Made by a program: the position numbers and the translations under genes. Below, one piece after another: positions 13,207 to 18,666 of a stretch of 35,968 nucleotides of DNA. This DNA comes from a virus: IMG/VR virus record IMGVR_UViG_3300025671_000210, positions 1 through 35,968 of that record; one strand, written 5' to 3'. Under the pieces are notes generated by a model. It saw nothing but the letters and a program-made list of their open reading frames with translations, made no database searches and was not told the DNA's origin. Every line of letters begins with the position of its first letter. Position 1 is the first letter of the stretch.

Positions 13207-13227
13207 TTTACCCTTGTTTTGTTACAA
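13207..13227 (-). repeat. Duplicated start leader, downstream copy
   Basis: Leftward TTGTAACAAAACAAGGGTAA then A and ATG 13206. It matches a second copy 33 bases upstream in 19 of 21 positions and contains the palindrome TTGTAACAA-like core. Confidence 0.65.
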
Positions 13228-13239
13228 ACAATTAACATT

Positions 13240-13260
13240 TTTACCCTTATTTTGTGACAA
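13240..13260 (-). repeat. Duplicated start leader, upstream copy
   Basis: Leftward TTGTCACAAAATAAGGGTAA then AAATG. The ATG opens an 11-codon ORF that ends in an ATGA overlap with the ATG at 13206. The 33-base spacing between copies equals about three helical turns. Confidence 0.65.
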
Positions 13261-13283
13261 TTTAAGGTTCATCGTTGTGAGGA

Positions 13284-13424
13284 TTATAAATCCTTTTCTA
13301 TGTTCTGGCGTTCTACATACCTGCGCCACATATTAGCAGCCCAAGCCCTTCTCTGGATCTTATTAGGATACACCTTCTTTAACCTCGCATTAGCAATGCG
13401 TAGGAATTGATTCATCTTATTCAT
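13284..13424 (-). CDS. Small basic protein
   Basis: The 46-residue ORF MNKMNQFLRIANARLKKVYP... is rich in Arg, Lys and Trp (NKIQRRAWAANMWRRYVERQ) and ends in a short acidic stretch. It starts 13 bases after the tRNA-like element in the transcription direction. The strongly basic helix suggests nucleic-acid binding. Unrecognised, but the amino-acid pattern is not random. Confidence 0.5.
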   Translation of the reverse strand: MNKMNQFLRIANARLKKVYPNKIQRRAWAANMWRRYVERQNIEKDL

Positions 13425-13436
13425 AGTAATTAATTT

Positions 13437-13504
13437 TGGAGGGGAGAGGGGAATCGAACCCCTCTATTAACCTACTCCGCAGTAAAGCTATTTGCCTTTT
13501 CCCC
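13437..13504 (-). ncRNA. Shortened tRNA-like element
   Basis: Leftward the element has a perfect tRNA T-arm (AGGGG, loop TTCGATT, CCCCT). It is enclosed by an acceptor-like pairing of 5' GGGGA with 3' TCCCC and followed by T and CCA. A short D-like arm (GGC-AAATA-GCT) and a stem TACT-GCGG-AGTA (extendable by two T-G pairs) stand where the D and anticodon arms belong. The anticodon loop has four to six bases instead of seven and the whole is about 66 bases, so it is unlikely to decode normally. It could be a decayed tRNA, a tRNA mimic or a processing signal between the SSB-like gene and the small genes downstream. Confidence 0.55.
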
Positions 13505-13512
13505 TTTGACGT

Positions 13513-13761
13513 TTAAAACAAGTCGTCGTCTTGAGTGTTAGCTGCTGCACCCGGAGCTGGTTTCTTTTGCTCCAATTCAGCATACATACCACCGTCTCTC
13601 TTGCTTAAGAGATTGATGTTCACCCAACCGCGATCGTTTAGGTTGCCTGACAATAGGTCGATGTCTTTCTGGCTAAAGCCAACATTGATGATCTGACCAT
13701 ACTTACCCTCTTTAACGCGGGTGCTTCCTACGAAGACTTTGTCCTTTCTGTCTTGTGACAT
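13513..13761 (-). CDS. Small SSB-like protein with acidic tail
   Basis: The 82-residue protein has a beta-rich body (KVFVGSTRVKEGKYGQIINVGF, GWVNINLLSKRDGGMYAELE), a flexible Pro/Ala linker (KKPAPGAAANTQ) and the acidic-aromatic end DDDLF. Such a tail is a hallmark of single-strand DNA-binding proteins, where it recruits partners. It is shorter than bacterial SSB (about 110-180), like several phage SSBs. It lies just downstream of the exonuclease and annealing protein genes, which fits a recombination and replication role. Confidence 0.65.
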   Translation of the reverse strand: MSQDRKDKVFVGSTRVKEGKYGQIINVGFSQKDIDLLSGNLNDRGWVNINLLSKRDGGMYAELEQKKPAPGAAANTQDDDLF

Positions 13762-13792
13762 AACTAATTAAATTAAAGGATTAAAAAAATAC

Positions 13793-14218
13793 TTATTCAA
13801 GAATCAATTTTGAGAGGTGATTCACCCTCTGTTCTAAACGCGCAACTCTCGAGTTCATATTGTCTACCGCTTGCGATAGATCGCCATTCTCCTCCGAGGT
13901 GTGCTTAAGGATGCCTTTGAGTTTGTTATAGTTAAAACTATACATACCATCGGCCATTCGGTTTTCGTGGGAATGGATGTACTCATACGCCATACGCTGA
14001 CTAACACCCAAAACTTTACCGACTTCCGTACTTGCGTACTCTTGTTCCGATAACACCCGTGCGATCAGCGCACGAGCGGTAACTACCTTTCTGTTCTTGC
14101 TATTCTCTACGATCTTATCTACTGGGACATCCATAAGATTACAGGCAGTCTCAATAATAAATCTCTCAAGGGGACTATAGTTCTCCCACAATAGCATAGT
14201 ACGGTCTAAACTCTCCAT
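13793..14218 (-). CDS. DnaA domain IV-like DNA-binding protein with coiled-coil tail (copy 2)
   Basis: The 141-residue protein carries a helix-turn-helix block similar to the DNA-binding domain IV of DnaA. It consists of VDKIVENSKNRKVVTARALI, ARVLSEQEYASTEVGKVLGV and QRMAYEYIHSHENRM, with the HH.TV..A-like third helix replaced by SQRMAYEYIHS. A C-terminal coiled coil follows (LSQAVDNMNSRVARLEQRVNHL). There is no AAA+ domain, so it is not an initiator by itself; it may bind the phage origin or operators. A relative with the same layout is encoded at 15611-16150. The start overlaps the exonuclease gene by 44 bases; ATG 14197 is an alternative. Confidence 0.7.
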   Translation of the reverse strand: MESLDRTMLLWENYSPLERFIIETACNLMDVPVDKIVENSKNRKVVTARALIARVLSEQEYASTEVGKVLGVSQRMAYEYIHSHENRMADGMYSFNYNKLKGILKHTSEENGDLSQAVDNMNSRVARLEQRVNHLSKLILE

Positions 14219-14930
14219 TTAAAAATAATTTTTCATATAAGTTAATTGACTTGTGCAGTTCCATCGCTCCGAAGTTTAGGAAATTCTCCGATGCTTTGTA
14301 GATGCCTACTTCATAAGGGAACTCTTTCTCTATAACGAGGAAGTAAAACTCATCGCAATTGAAGATCTCAGAGTATAGGTACGCTTGTTGAGCGTACATC
14401 CACTTGGCGTTTCTGGACCATTCCTCCAGCGGTTTAGCAGTTGTCTTTAGATCAACAAGGTATCTACGTCCGCCCTCTTCAACAATTGAATCGGCCTTAC
14501 CTTTTAGTTTAACAACCTCCCCAGATTCTAACGACCATTCCATTACACCGGGAATCTCGGGTTGGAAGTCAAATCCCATAAGGTCAGTTACCTCACTTAC
14601 CTTTTGTAGTTTATCGTACATCCCTTGGACGCAATCGTAGTCTTTGGTAGGTAATACTAACTTACCAGTGTTCTCCGCTTTAAACGCCTTGTAGTCGTTT
14701 CCTCTACGCGTTCCGTTCCACTTCACAGAGATATCTTTTCCTTCGAGGAACATAGAGTGTAGGGCTTGGCCTACGTCGAAGTACGACGCACTTGGCCAAG
14801 ACCATTTACCTTGTCTCCATAAGTGAAACTTTGTAGGAGACTTAGTCATCAACTTCAGCGAACTATTGGACAGGTAGGACCTATCTGCGTAGTACGCCTC
14901 GTCGTCATTAAAGCGAGTAACATCATCCAT
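14175..14930 (-). CDS. PD-(D/E)XK exonuclease (RecE/YqaJ-type)
   Basis: The 251-residue protein begins with YLSNSSLKLMTKSPTKFHLW and GQALHSMFLEG, then has the nuclease core VKLKGKADSIVEE...RYLVDLKTT, where the GKAD aspartate and D-L-K make the PD-(D/E)XK site. Next comes WMYAQQAYLYSEIFNC, with the Gln-Tyr of the QxxxY-type motif. This order is that of phage exonucleases paired with an annealing protein; it would resect double-stranded ends to give 3' tails. The ATG overlaps the annealing protein stop by one base, so the two are translated together. Confidence 0.85.
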   Translation of the reverse strand: MDDVTRFNDDEAYYADRSYLSNSSLKLMTKSPTKFHLWRQGKWSWPSASYFDVGQALHSMFLEGKDISVKWNGTRRGNDYKAFKAENTGKLVLPTKDYDCVQGMYDKLQKVSEVTDLMGFDFQPEIPGVMEWSLESGEVVKLKGKADSIVEEGGRRYLVDLKTTAKPLEEWSRNAKWMYAQQAYLYSEIFNCDEFYFLVIEKEFPYEVGIYKASENFLNFGAMELHKSINLYEKLFLNGEFRPYYAIVGEL

Positions 14931-15472
14931 TATGCAAGGATTTCTTTATTTTGTTCAGCGGTCGTGTTGTATCCAGCTAACGCCTTCTCTACTGCTTCCT
15001 TCTTACCAGAGGCAACTGCGGCTTTCATCTTTTCAATGATCTCCGGAGTAAGCTCTTTAAGAGCTACTTTAGTTTGCTTCTTAGTTGGTGCAGTAGTCGT
15101 ACTTCCTGTAGAGTTCTGCTTTGCGATGGCGATCGCAACCTCGTTAGAACTTGCAATCGAAGTATCAATACCAATACCGAGAGCAGCCAATGCACGGCCC
15201 CAAGCACTTGTCTCACAATTCTCCACATAGCTTGTCTTGTTAATGTAACTACTGGACTTATCCTCTTGAGCGAAACCAGTTGCTTTAACCATTCCGTTCT
15301 CATCTGTAATGAGAGCTTTTATCACACAACTCCCTTCATCAAGGTGGTGGATCTCCGAAGATAGTGACCATCCCTTGTAGTCTCCGCTCTCGCGAAAGTA
15401 CTTGATTCTTTCATTGACTTCAACATACTCTTTACCTTTGATGTTTGTAGTCTTAAACTTGTAGCGACTCAT
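14930..15472 (-). CDS. Single-strand annealing protein (Erf/Rad52-like)
   Basis: The 180-residue protein has a folded N-terminal half with WSLSSEIHHLDEGSCVIKA (35-53), VKATGFAQE and the signature SYVENCETSAWGRALAALGI (81-100), followed by a SNEVAIA stretch. This ENCETSA.GRALA..G.G pattern is shared by the Erf-like single-strand annealing proteins of phages. The C-terminal third is low-complexity and charged (KKQTKVALKELTPEIIEKMK). With the adjacent exonuclease it forms a two-component recombination system for annealing homologous single strands. A structured RNA candidate lies in its leader. Confidence 0.8.
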   Translation of the reverse strand: MSRYKFKTTNIKGKEYVEVNERIKYFRESGDYKGWSLSSEIHHLDEGSCVIKALITDENGMVKATGFAQEDKSSSYINKTSYVENCETSAWGRALAALGIGIDTSIASSNEVAIAIAKQNSTGSTTTAPTKKQTKVALKELTPEIIEKMKAAVASGKKEAVEKALAGYNTTAEQNKEILA

Positions 15473-15504
15473 ATATAATTGTTTGAATTAATACTCTTTG
15501 TGGG

Positions 15505-15573
15505 GGTTTGGTCGGGGGCCGGAGCGTGCCCCCTTTACAAACCAAAACCTTAAGATGCTCCGTTGTGCTTAAA
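15505..15573 (-). ncRNA. Candidate structured leader RNA with kissing hairpins
   Basis: In the leftward transcript, hairpin 1 (TTTAAG, 13-base loop, CTTAAG; 15573-15549) holds CGGAGC in its loop. Hairpin 2 has an outer stem GGTTTG/CAAACC (15543-15505) and an inner stem GGGGGC/GCCCCC around the loop ACGCTCCG. The loop sequences CGGAGC and GCTCCG are perfect complements, so the hairpins can kiss, or the two can form an alternative long stem. No T-tract follows, so it is not a simple terminator. It lies 32 bases before the annealing protein ATG and may control the recombination operon. Confidence 0.5.
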
Positions 15574-15610
15574 CAATGATTAACATTACTGCTAATATAC
15601 TAATAAATTA

Positions 15611-16150
15611 CTAAAAAGCAATACCAGCTATCTTTTTATTTAACATATTTAAACTCATCTGCTTCTCATAGTTGTCTGCCTTGAGTTGATCTATCTCCTT
15701 CTGTAGTTCTTTTACAACTTCTTCCTGTAGTTTAAATTCCATCAAGACCTTTCTATTGCGACGACTCATCTTCATTAATCGATCACGCATTTGATTGTTC
15801 TCATCCTTTAATCCGTTGTACTCAGAGAAGTCTATATCAAACATAAACATCTCAGCAAACTGATGGCTCATAATCTCGTAAGCCTTGTAATATACTTTTG
15901 AGAAACGAAGATTTACTTCGTGATTCTTATTGGCCCATACCACCATTGCGTGATGCTTCCCCAGAATTTTAGCTATACTCGTTATGCTGAGTGAGGAGTA
16001 CTTATTTGCAGCAACCATAAATGCGTTGCGGTACATTACATTTCTTTGGACTCTGTTGTCATCAACGGCCCATTGTTTTTTAACGTCCTTCCAGTAGTGT
16101 TCCAACATTACCTTTTGACCCATTGCGCTTAATACCTGTTCTTTTTCCAT
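15611..16150 (-). CDS. DnaA domain IV-like DNA-binding protein with long coiled coil (copy 1)
   Basis: In this 179-residue protein the segment RNVMYRNAFMVAANKYSSLS, ITSIAKILGKHHAMVVWANK, NHEVNLRFSKVYYKAYEIM closely follows the DnaA domain IV pattern: the basic loop, the helix with S...IA..LGK.HA.V and the final H...N...D..Y..A. The KHHAMVVWA helix corresponds to the DnaA signature that reads the DnaA box. A coiled coil of about 70 residues follows (LKDENNQMRDRLMKM to LKADNYEKQMSLNML), probably for dimerisation. No ATPase domain is present. It is the first gene after the palindrome region at 16.17-16.27 kb and may regulate that region or mark the origin. Confidence 0.75.
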   Translation of the reverse strand: MEKEQVLSAMGQKVMLEHYWKDVKKQWAVDDNRVQRNVMYRNAFMVAANKYSSLSITSIAKILGKHHAMVVWANKNHEVNLRFSKVYYKAYEIMSHQFAEMFMFDIDFSEYNGLKDENNQMRDRLMKMSRRNRKVLMEFKLQEEVVKELQKEIDQLKADNYEKQMSLNMLNKKIAGIAF

Positions 16151-16172
16151 AATTTACTTTGTTATAAACCCC

Positions 16173-16274
16173 TATATACTTAGTATACCTACTCTGTGTA
16201 TACTATATACTCTCTCTTATAGAGAGAAGTATATACTCTATATACTAAGAATATAATATATACTAAGTATATAT
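16173..16274. promoter_or_regulatory. Control region A: cluster of TATACT/AGTATA palindromes
   Basis: Four inverted repeats share the half-site TATACT. They are TATACT-T-AGTATA (16175-16187), GTATACTATATAC (16198-16210), a 14-bp bulged hairpin with outer arms TATATACT/AGTATATA (16204-16235) and ATATATACT-A-AGTATATAT (16256-16274). The cluster lies upstream of the DnaA-like gene at 16150. Control region B at 20.82-20.95 kb uses the same half-site. It is probably an operator array, an origin, or both. Confidence 0.55.
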
Positions 16275-16314
16275 CCAAAGTATATATGGTATTTTAATCG
16301 GGTATTCTTTTTTT

Positions 16315-16414
16315 TTATATTCCTAAGTGATCACTATACTCGTCCTCTAAACGGTTATCGGTCCACAACTGATACCAATACTCATCATCTTCGTAAGAGT
16401 CTCTTAAATCGTCT
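16315..16414 (-). other. Coding-like extension in the +1 frame after the gene at 16415-16720
   Basis: Directly after the TAG of the upstream gene, the +1 frame stays open and reads RDDLRDSYEDDEYWYQLWTD...EDEYSDHLGI, an acidic, aromatic sequence that looks coding. It has no ATG after the stop. A +1 shift at TCT-TAG (skipping the T) would join the two. An independent start would have to lie deep inside the upstream gene (for example at 16557). Confidence 0.35.
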
Positions 16415-16720
16415 CTAAGACATCTCTCTGTCGATGTATAGATTGAGTTTCCGTTCTGCTTCTTTCCAGTTCTCAAAGTATTGATTCCGTTCTGAAAGAA
16501 CTTTGTAATACTTGAGGCGTGCTTTGTCAACACCTCTCTGTAGTTTAAGTAAGTCATTTGTTCGTGTTCTATGGATTGCCTCAAAATCATACAAGGCCAT
16601 TAATATTTTTTTCTTCTCATCAGAGTCTTCTAACATACCAATGATCTCGGTCATCTCACCTACAATGTAGATCAGTAGAGTCATATCATTAGCGTATATC
16701 AATTCATCTGCGCTATTCAT
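16415..16720 (-). CDS. Hypothetical coiled-coil protein
   Basis: The 101-residue protein MNSADELIYANDMTLLIYIV... has an acidic N-terminal helix and a long charged heptad-type helix (LLKLQRGVDKARLKYYKVLS, RNQYFENWKEAERKLNLY). It overlaps the upstream gene by eight bases. The TAG stop is followed by an open +1 frame (see the extension at 16315-16414). The family is not recognised. Confidence 0.6.
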   Translation of the reverse strand: MNSADELIYANDMTLLIYIVGEMTEIIGMLEDSDEKKKILMALYDFEAIHRTRTNDLLKLQRGVDKARLKYYKVLSERNQYFENWKEAERKLNLYIDREMS

Positions 16721-16880
16721 CTTCCTTTAAAGAATTATAATTCTTTATCATAAACAACCAGTCATCTCTGGATATCTCTTCCTCACAAAATTCTTGGGCT
16801 AAGTCTCTTGCTTTAGGACTAAACATATTGTAGGCTCCTAATTCTCTAACGAGTTCGTATGCTCTAAACTTCTCTTTCAT
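16713..16880 (-). CDS. Small acidic helical protein
   Basis: The 55-residue gene MKEKFRAYELVRELGAYNMF... reads like a small two-helix protein (SPKARDLAQEFCEEEISRDD) with an acidic end. Overlap of eight bases with the downstream start supports operon membership. Function unknown. Confidence 0.55.
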   Translation of the reverse strand: MKEKFRAYELVRELGAYNMFSPKARDLAQEFCEEEISRDDWLFMIKNYNSLKEDE

Positions 16881-16893
16881 AACTCCTATTTAT

Positions 16894-17064
16894 TTATATA
16901 TTACTTTCTATATCATAACCATACACAGCGACCTGTCCGCTATGAAATAGATACTCCATATGCTTGTAGACCTTTGTCGCTCTCGGTCTTTTGCAATGCT
17001 TAATGGCGTGTATATTTCTCGCACCATCAACGCTTTCTTTTGTGTAAAAAATATATCTCCACAT
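16894..17064 (-). CDS. Small basic protein
   Basis: The 56-residue gene MWRYIFYTKESVDGARNIHA... is basic in the centre (IKHCKRPRATKVYKHMEYLF) and aromatic. A short AT-rich spacer separates it from both neighbours. It resembles small phage nucleic-acid-binding proteins only in composition. Function unknown. Confidence 0.5.
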   Translation of the reverse strand: MWRYIFYTKESVDGARNIHAIKHCKRPRATKVYKHMEYLFHSGQVAVYGYDIESNI

Positions 17065-17069
17065 AATTC

Positions 17070-17285
17070 CTATTTATTAAACAATACTTTATTCTTCCAA
17101 TCGTTAACATCACCGGATATATTCTCATACTTGTAGTAAGCTAATACATCTACCATCACCTCGTCCGGCACATAATTCCAAGCATATATAAGAGCGAGAT
17201 CAGCGAGCGTTGGTCTACCATTACCTTCGGTACGATTCCATTTCATCACGACTACATTAAACTCTCTTAGTGTATTGATTTTCAT
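17070..17285 (-). CDS. Hypothetical protein
   Basis: The 71-residue protein MKINTLREFNVVVMKWNRTE... contains GRPTLADLALIYAWNYVPDE and a C-terminal KYENISGDVNDWKN part. It could be a small helical domain. Start and upstream stop overlap by four bases (ATGA). The family is not recognised. Confidence 0.6.
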   Translation of the reverse strand: MKINTLREFNVVVMKWNRTEGNGRPTLADLALIYAWNYVPDEVMVDVLAYYKYENISGDVNDWKNKVLFNK

Positions 17286-17491
17286 AATTGATTATCTTTA
17301 AATGTTTTGTACTTGATCCGAGCTACCTTCAGAAACAAACGCTTATCAACTACATTGTAGAACTGGACCATTGAATGGGACAAGTAGTTTCTTTCTAATA
17401 CATCCACTATTAGTTCCGCTAACTGCTGGCCTGTAGGATCTATCTCTATTACAACCTTCTCCAGTTTTTTATACGCTTCGTTACTCTGCAT
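17282..17491 (-). CDS. Hypothetical protein
   Basis: The 69-residue protein MQSNEAYKKLEKVVIEIDPT... is helical (GQQLAELIVDVLERNYLSHS) with a basic end (KRLFLKVARIKYKTFKDNQL). It overlaps the zinc-ribbon gene by 11 bases upstream and the next gene by four downstream. Function unknown. Confidence 0.6.
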   Translation of the reverse strand: MQSNEAYKKLEKVVIEIDPTGQQLAELIVDVLERNYLSHSMVQFYNVVDKRLFLKVARIKYKTFKDNQL

Positions 17492-17690
17492 CTCCGATAT
17501 TATTTAAAGTTCCACAATCACATATATGTAACTGGTTCACACCAATTACGATAGGTATCTGCTTATCACATCCACCACAAAAGAATACTTCTCTATGGTA
17601 CTCTTCTTTTTTAGACGTTACTATTTTATCCGAAACCATCTTAGTAACAGTTCCATCTTTCCAGTGTATTTGATATCCTTTACGATCCAT
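17481..17690 (-). CDS. Small zinc-ribbon protein
   Basis: The 69-residue protein MDRKGYQIHWKDGTVTKMVS... has a CGGC pair (VFFCGGCDKQIP) and a second Cys pair 18 residues on (HICDCGTLN), the spacing of a zinc ribbon. Such small ribbons in phages often bind nucleic acid or the host polymerase. It is the third gene of the leftward arm and so probably expressed early. Its specific target cannot be told. Confidence 0.65.
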   Translation of the reverse strand: MDRKGYQIHWKDGTVTKMVSDKIVTSKKEEYHREVFFCGGCDKQIPIVIGVNQLHICDCGTLNNIGDAE

Positions 17691-17694
17691 ATTA

Positions 17695-17982
17695 CTACTC
17701 GTTTACAAATTCATACTCGTTACCAAATGCACTAACCGATACCAATTGCTCCGGGATAATCTGCATATACCGCTTACGATTGTTGTCCCAGATCAACCAG
17801 TTGCTTTCCTTGATGGAAGACTTGCCTCCCTTAGTAAACTTAGCAACACCCATACGACCATTGAAACTGGTGATCTCACCATTCTTTTTGATGTAGGTGC
17901 CTCCGAAGATTCTACCACTTGATTGTAGTTCTGACTTGAACTCTGCTGCGTAACCTTTAGTTACTGATACTTTAGTTTTCAT
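17695..17982 (-). CDS. SH3-like beta-barrel phage protein
   Basis: The 95-residue protein MKTKVSVTKGYAAEFKSELQ... follows the pattern of small phage SH3-fold proteins: GGTYIKKNGEITSFNGRMGV, then a Gly-rich basic loop and WLIWDNNRKRYMQIIPEQLV. The family is common in phages of Bacteroidota and is thought to bind nucleic acid, although its job is not established. It lies second in the early leftward operon. Confidence 0.65.
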   Translation of the reverse strand: MKTKVSVTKGYAAEFKSELQSSGRIFGGTYIKKNGEITSFNGRMGVAKFTKGGKSSIKESNWLIWDNNRKRYMQIIPEQLVSVSAFGNEYEFVNE

Positions 17983-17993
17983 AGTATATAGTT

Positions 17994-18239
17994 TTAGTAT
18001 TTAATATAAGAGTCCTTAGCCGGGTACACCACATTGTAGTTTTCATCAAACATACCACACTCAAATCTGCGTGTTTGTAGCGTTTCTGCTATGTATATCA
18101 ACTCTTCATCATTGGCCCACTCTCTAAGAATGACCTCTAACATTTGTCCGGCAGTCCAATGTTCCGCTTCCTGTGTAATTGCATTCACAGCTCTTTCCGA
18201 GTGCGAGTCGTTATGCAAGTCTATAGCTGTTGCTTTCAT
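17994..18239 (-). CDS. First gene of the leftward arm, hypothetical
   Basis: ATG 18239 gives 81 residues, MKATAIDLHNDSHSERAVNA..., and lies about 18 bases behind the predicted transcription start, so the earlier in-frame ATG at 18293 (inside the promoter) is rejected. The protein is acidic and helical with WTAGQMLEVILREWANDEEL and a C-terminal FDENYNVVYPAKDSYIKY. As the first early gene it is a candidate host-takeover or regulatory protein, but no motif is recognised. Confidence 0.65.
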   Translation of the reverse strand: MKATAIDLHNDSHSERAVNAITQEAEHWTAGQMLEVILREWANDEELIYIAETLQTRRFECGMFDENYNVVYPAKDSYIKY

Positions 18240-18263
18240 AATTGTAATTGTTTTGATTCCCTC

Positions 18264-18294
18264 CAAAAGTAATATAAAACTTCTAACTTGCAAA
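18264..18294 (-). promoter_or_regulatory. Bacteroidota-type promoter for the leftward arm
   Basis: Leftward TTTG, exactly 19 bases, then TACTTTTG. This matches the Bacteroidota sigma-ABfr consensus (TTTG, 19-20 bases, TAnnTTTG). The start of transcription would be near 18257, about 18 bases before ATG 18239. Confidence 0.75.
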
Positions 18295-18329
18295 CATTTC
18301 TGTTAAAAAGTCTAAAAAAAAAATAATTT

Positions 18330-18465
18330 CCCCAGATTCTTCGGGCATTCGCGTTATGAAATTTTTCAAAAAGTCCCCCAGATTTTTCGGCTTTCGCGAT
18401 TTATTCGTATGTGTGCGCGTCCGTCACGCGTGTGGCGACAAAATCCCCGGATTTCGAAATTTTCG
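18330..18465. repeat. Direct repeats in the divergent control region
   Basis: Two similar 24-base units start with CCCCAGATTCTTCGG (18330-18353) and CCCCAGATTTTTCGG (18376-18398) and both end in TTCGCG. A third shorter relative starts CCCCGGATTTCG (18445-18465). The stretch 18295-18666 between the two arms has no convincing gene; it also holds a CGCGT/ACGCG hairpin near 18417-18430. The repeats may be iterons of an origin or regulator sites. Confidence 0.5.
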
Positions 18466-18508
18466 AGAAAATCGGCCCTAATTCAAGGACGATCTACTAA
18501 GGCCGCAG

Positions 18509-18520
18509 GCCAGTACTGGC
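18509..18520. promoter_or_regulatory. Perfect 12-bp palindrome
   Basis: GCCAGTACTGGC is a perfect palindrome in the divergent region. It could be a binding site for a dimeric regulator of the GC-rich cassette. Confidence 0.35.
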
Positions 18521-18628
18521 AAGGGATCCGGACTTTTTCACTCGACAAAACACCGCGAAAAATAAAAATATTTTCGGTCCCTATGTCGGGGATATTCTTT
18601 TATACTATAATATTACACCAACAAACAA

Positions 18629-18644
18629 CCGGCAACGAAGCCGG
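18629..18644 (+). promoter_or_regulatory. Leader hairpin before the first GC-rich gene
   Basis: CCGGC-AACGAA-GCCGG forms a 5-bp stem 22 bases before ATG 18667. A similar GC-rich hairpin precedes the second gene of the cassette. Confidence 0.4.
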
Positions 18645-18666
18645 GCCTTAATTAATTTATAGTATT

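Noticed and set aside
13437-13504. Standard functional tRNA gene
   Set aside because: The element is too short and the anticodon loop does not have seven bases; a normal anticodon cannot be assigned.
15074-15364. Rightward ORFs antisense to the annealing protein and exonuclease genes
   Set aside because: They are mirror frames of well-supported leftward genes and have Ser/Leu/Cys-rich random composition.
15505-15543. Intrinsic terminator
   Set aside because: The stem is strong but no T-tract follows on either strand; the loop complementarity suits a structured leader better.
16315-16590. Independent 91-codon gene from ATG 16590
   Set aside because: Most of it is a shadow of the coiled-coil gene; only the part after 16414 looks coding, so it was recorded as a possible frameshift extension.
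18409-18651. Rightward ORF of 80 codons in the divergent region
   Set aside because: It runs through direct repeats and palindromes, has an unnatural composition for either gene class, and lacks a convincing leader.
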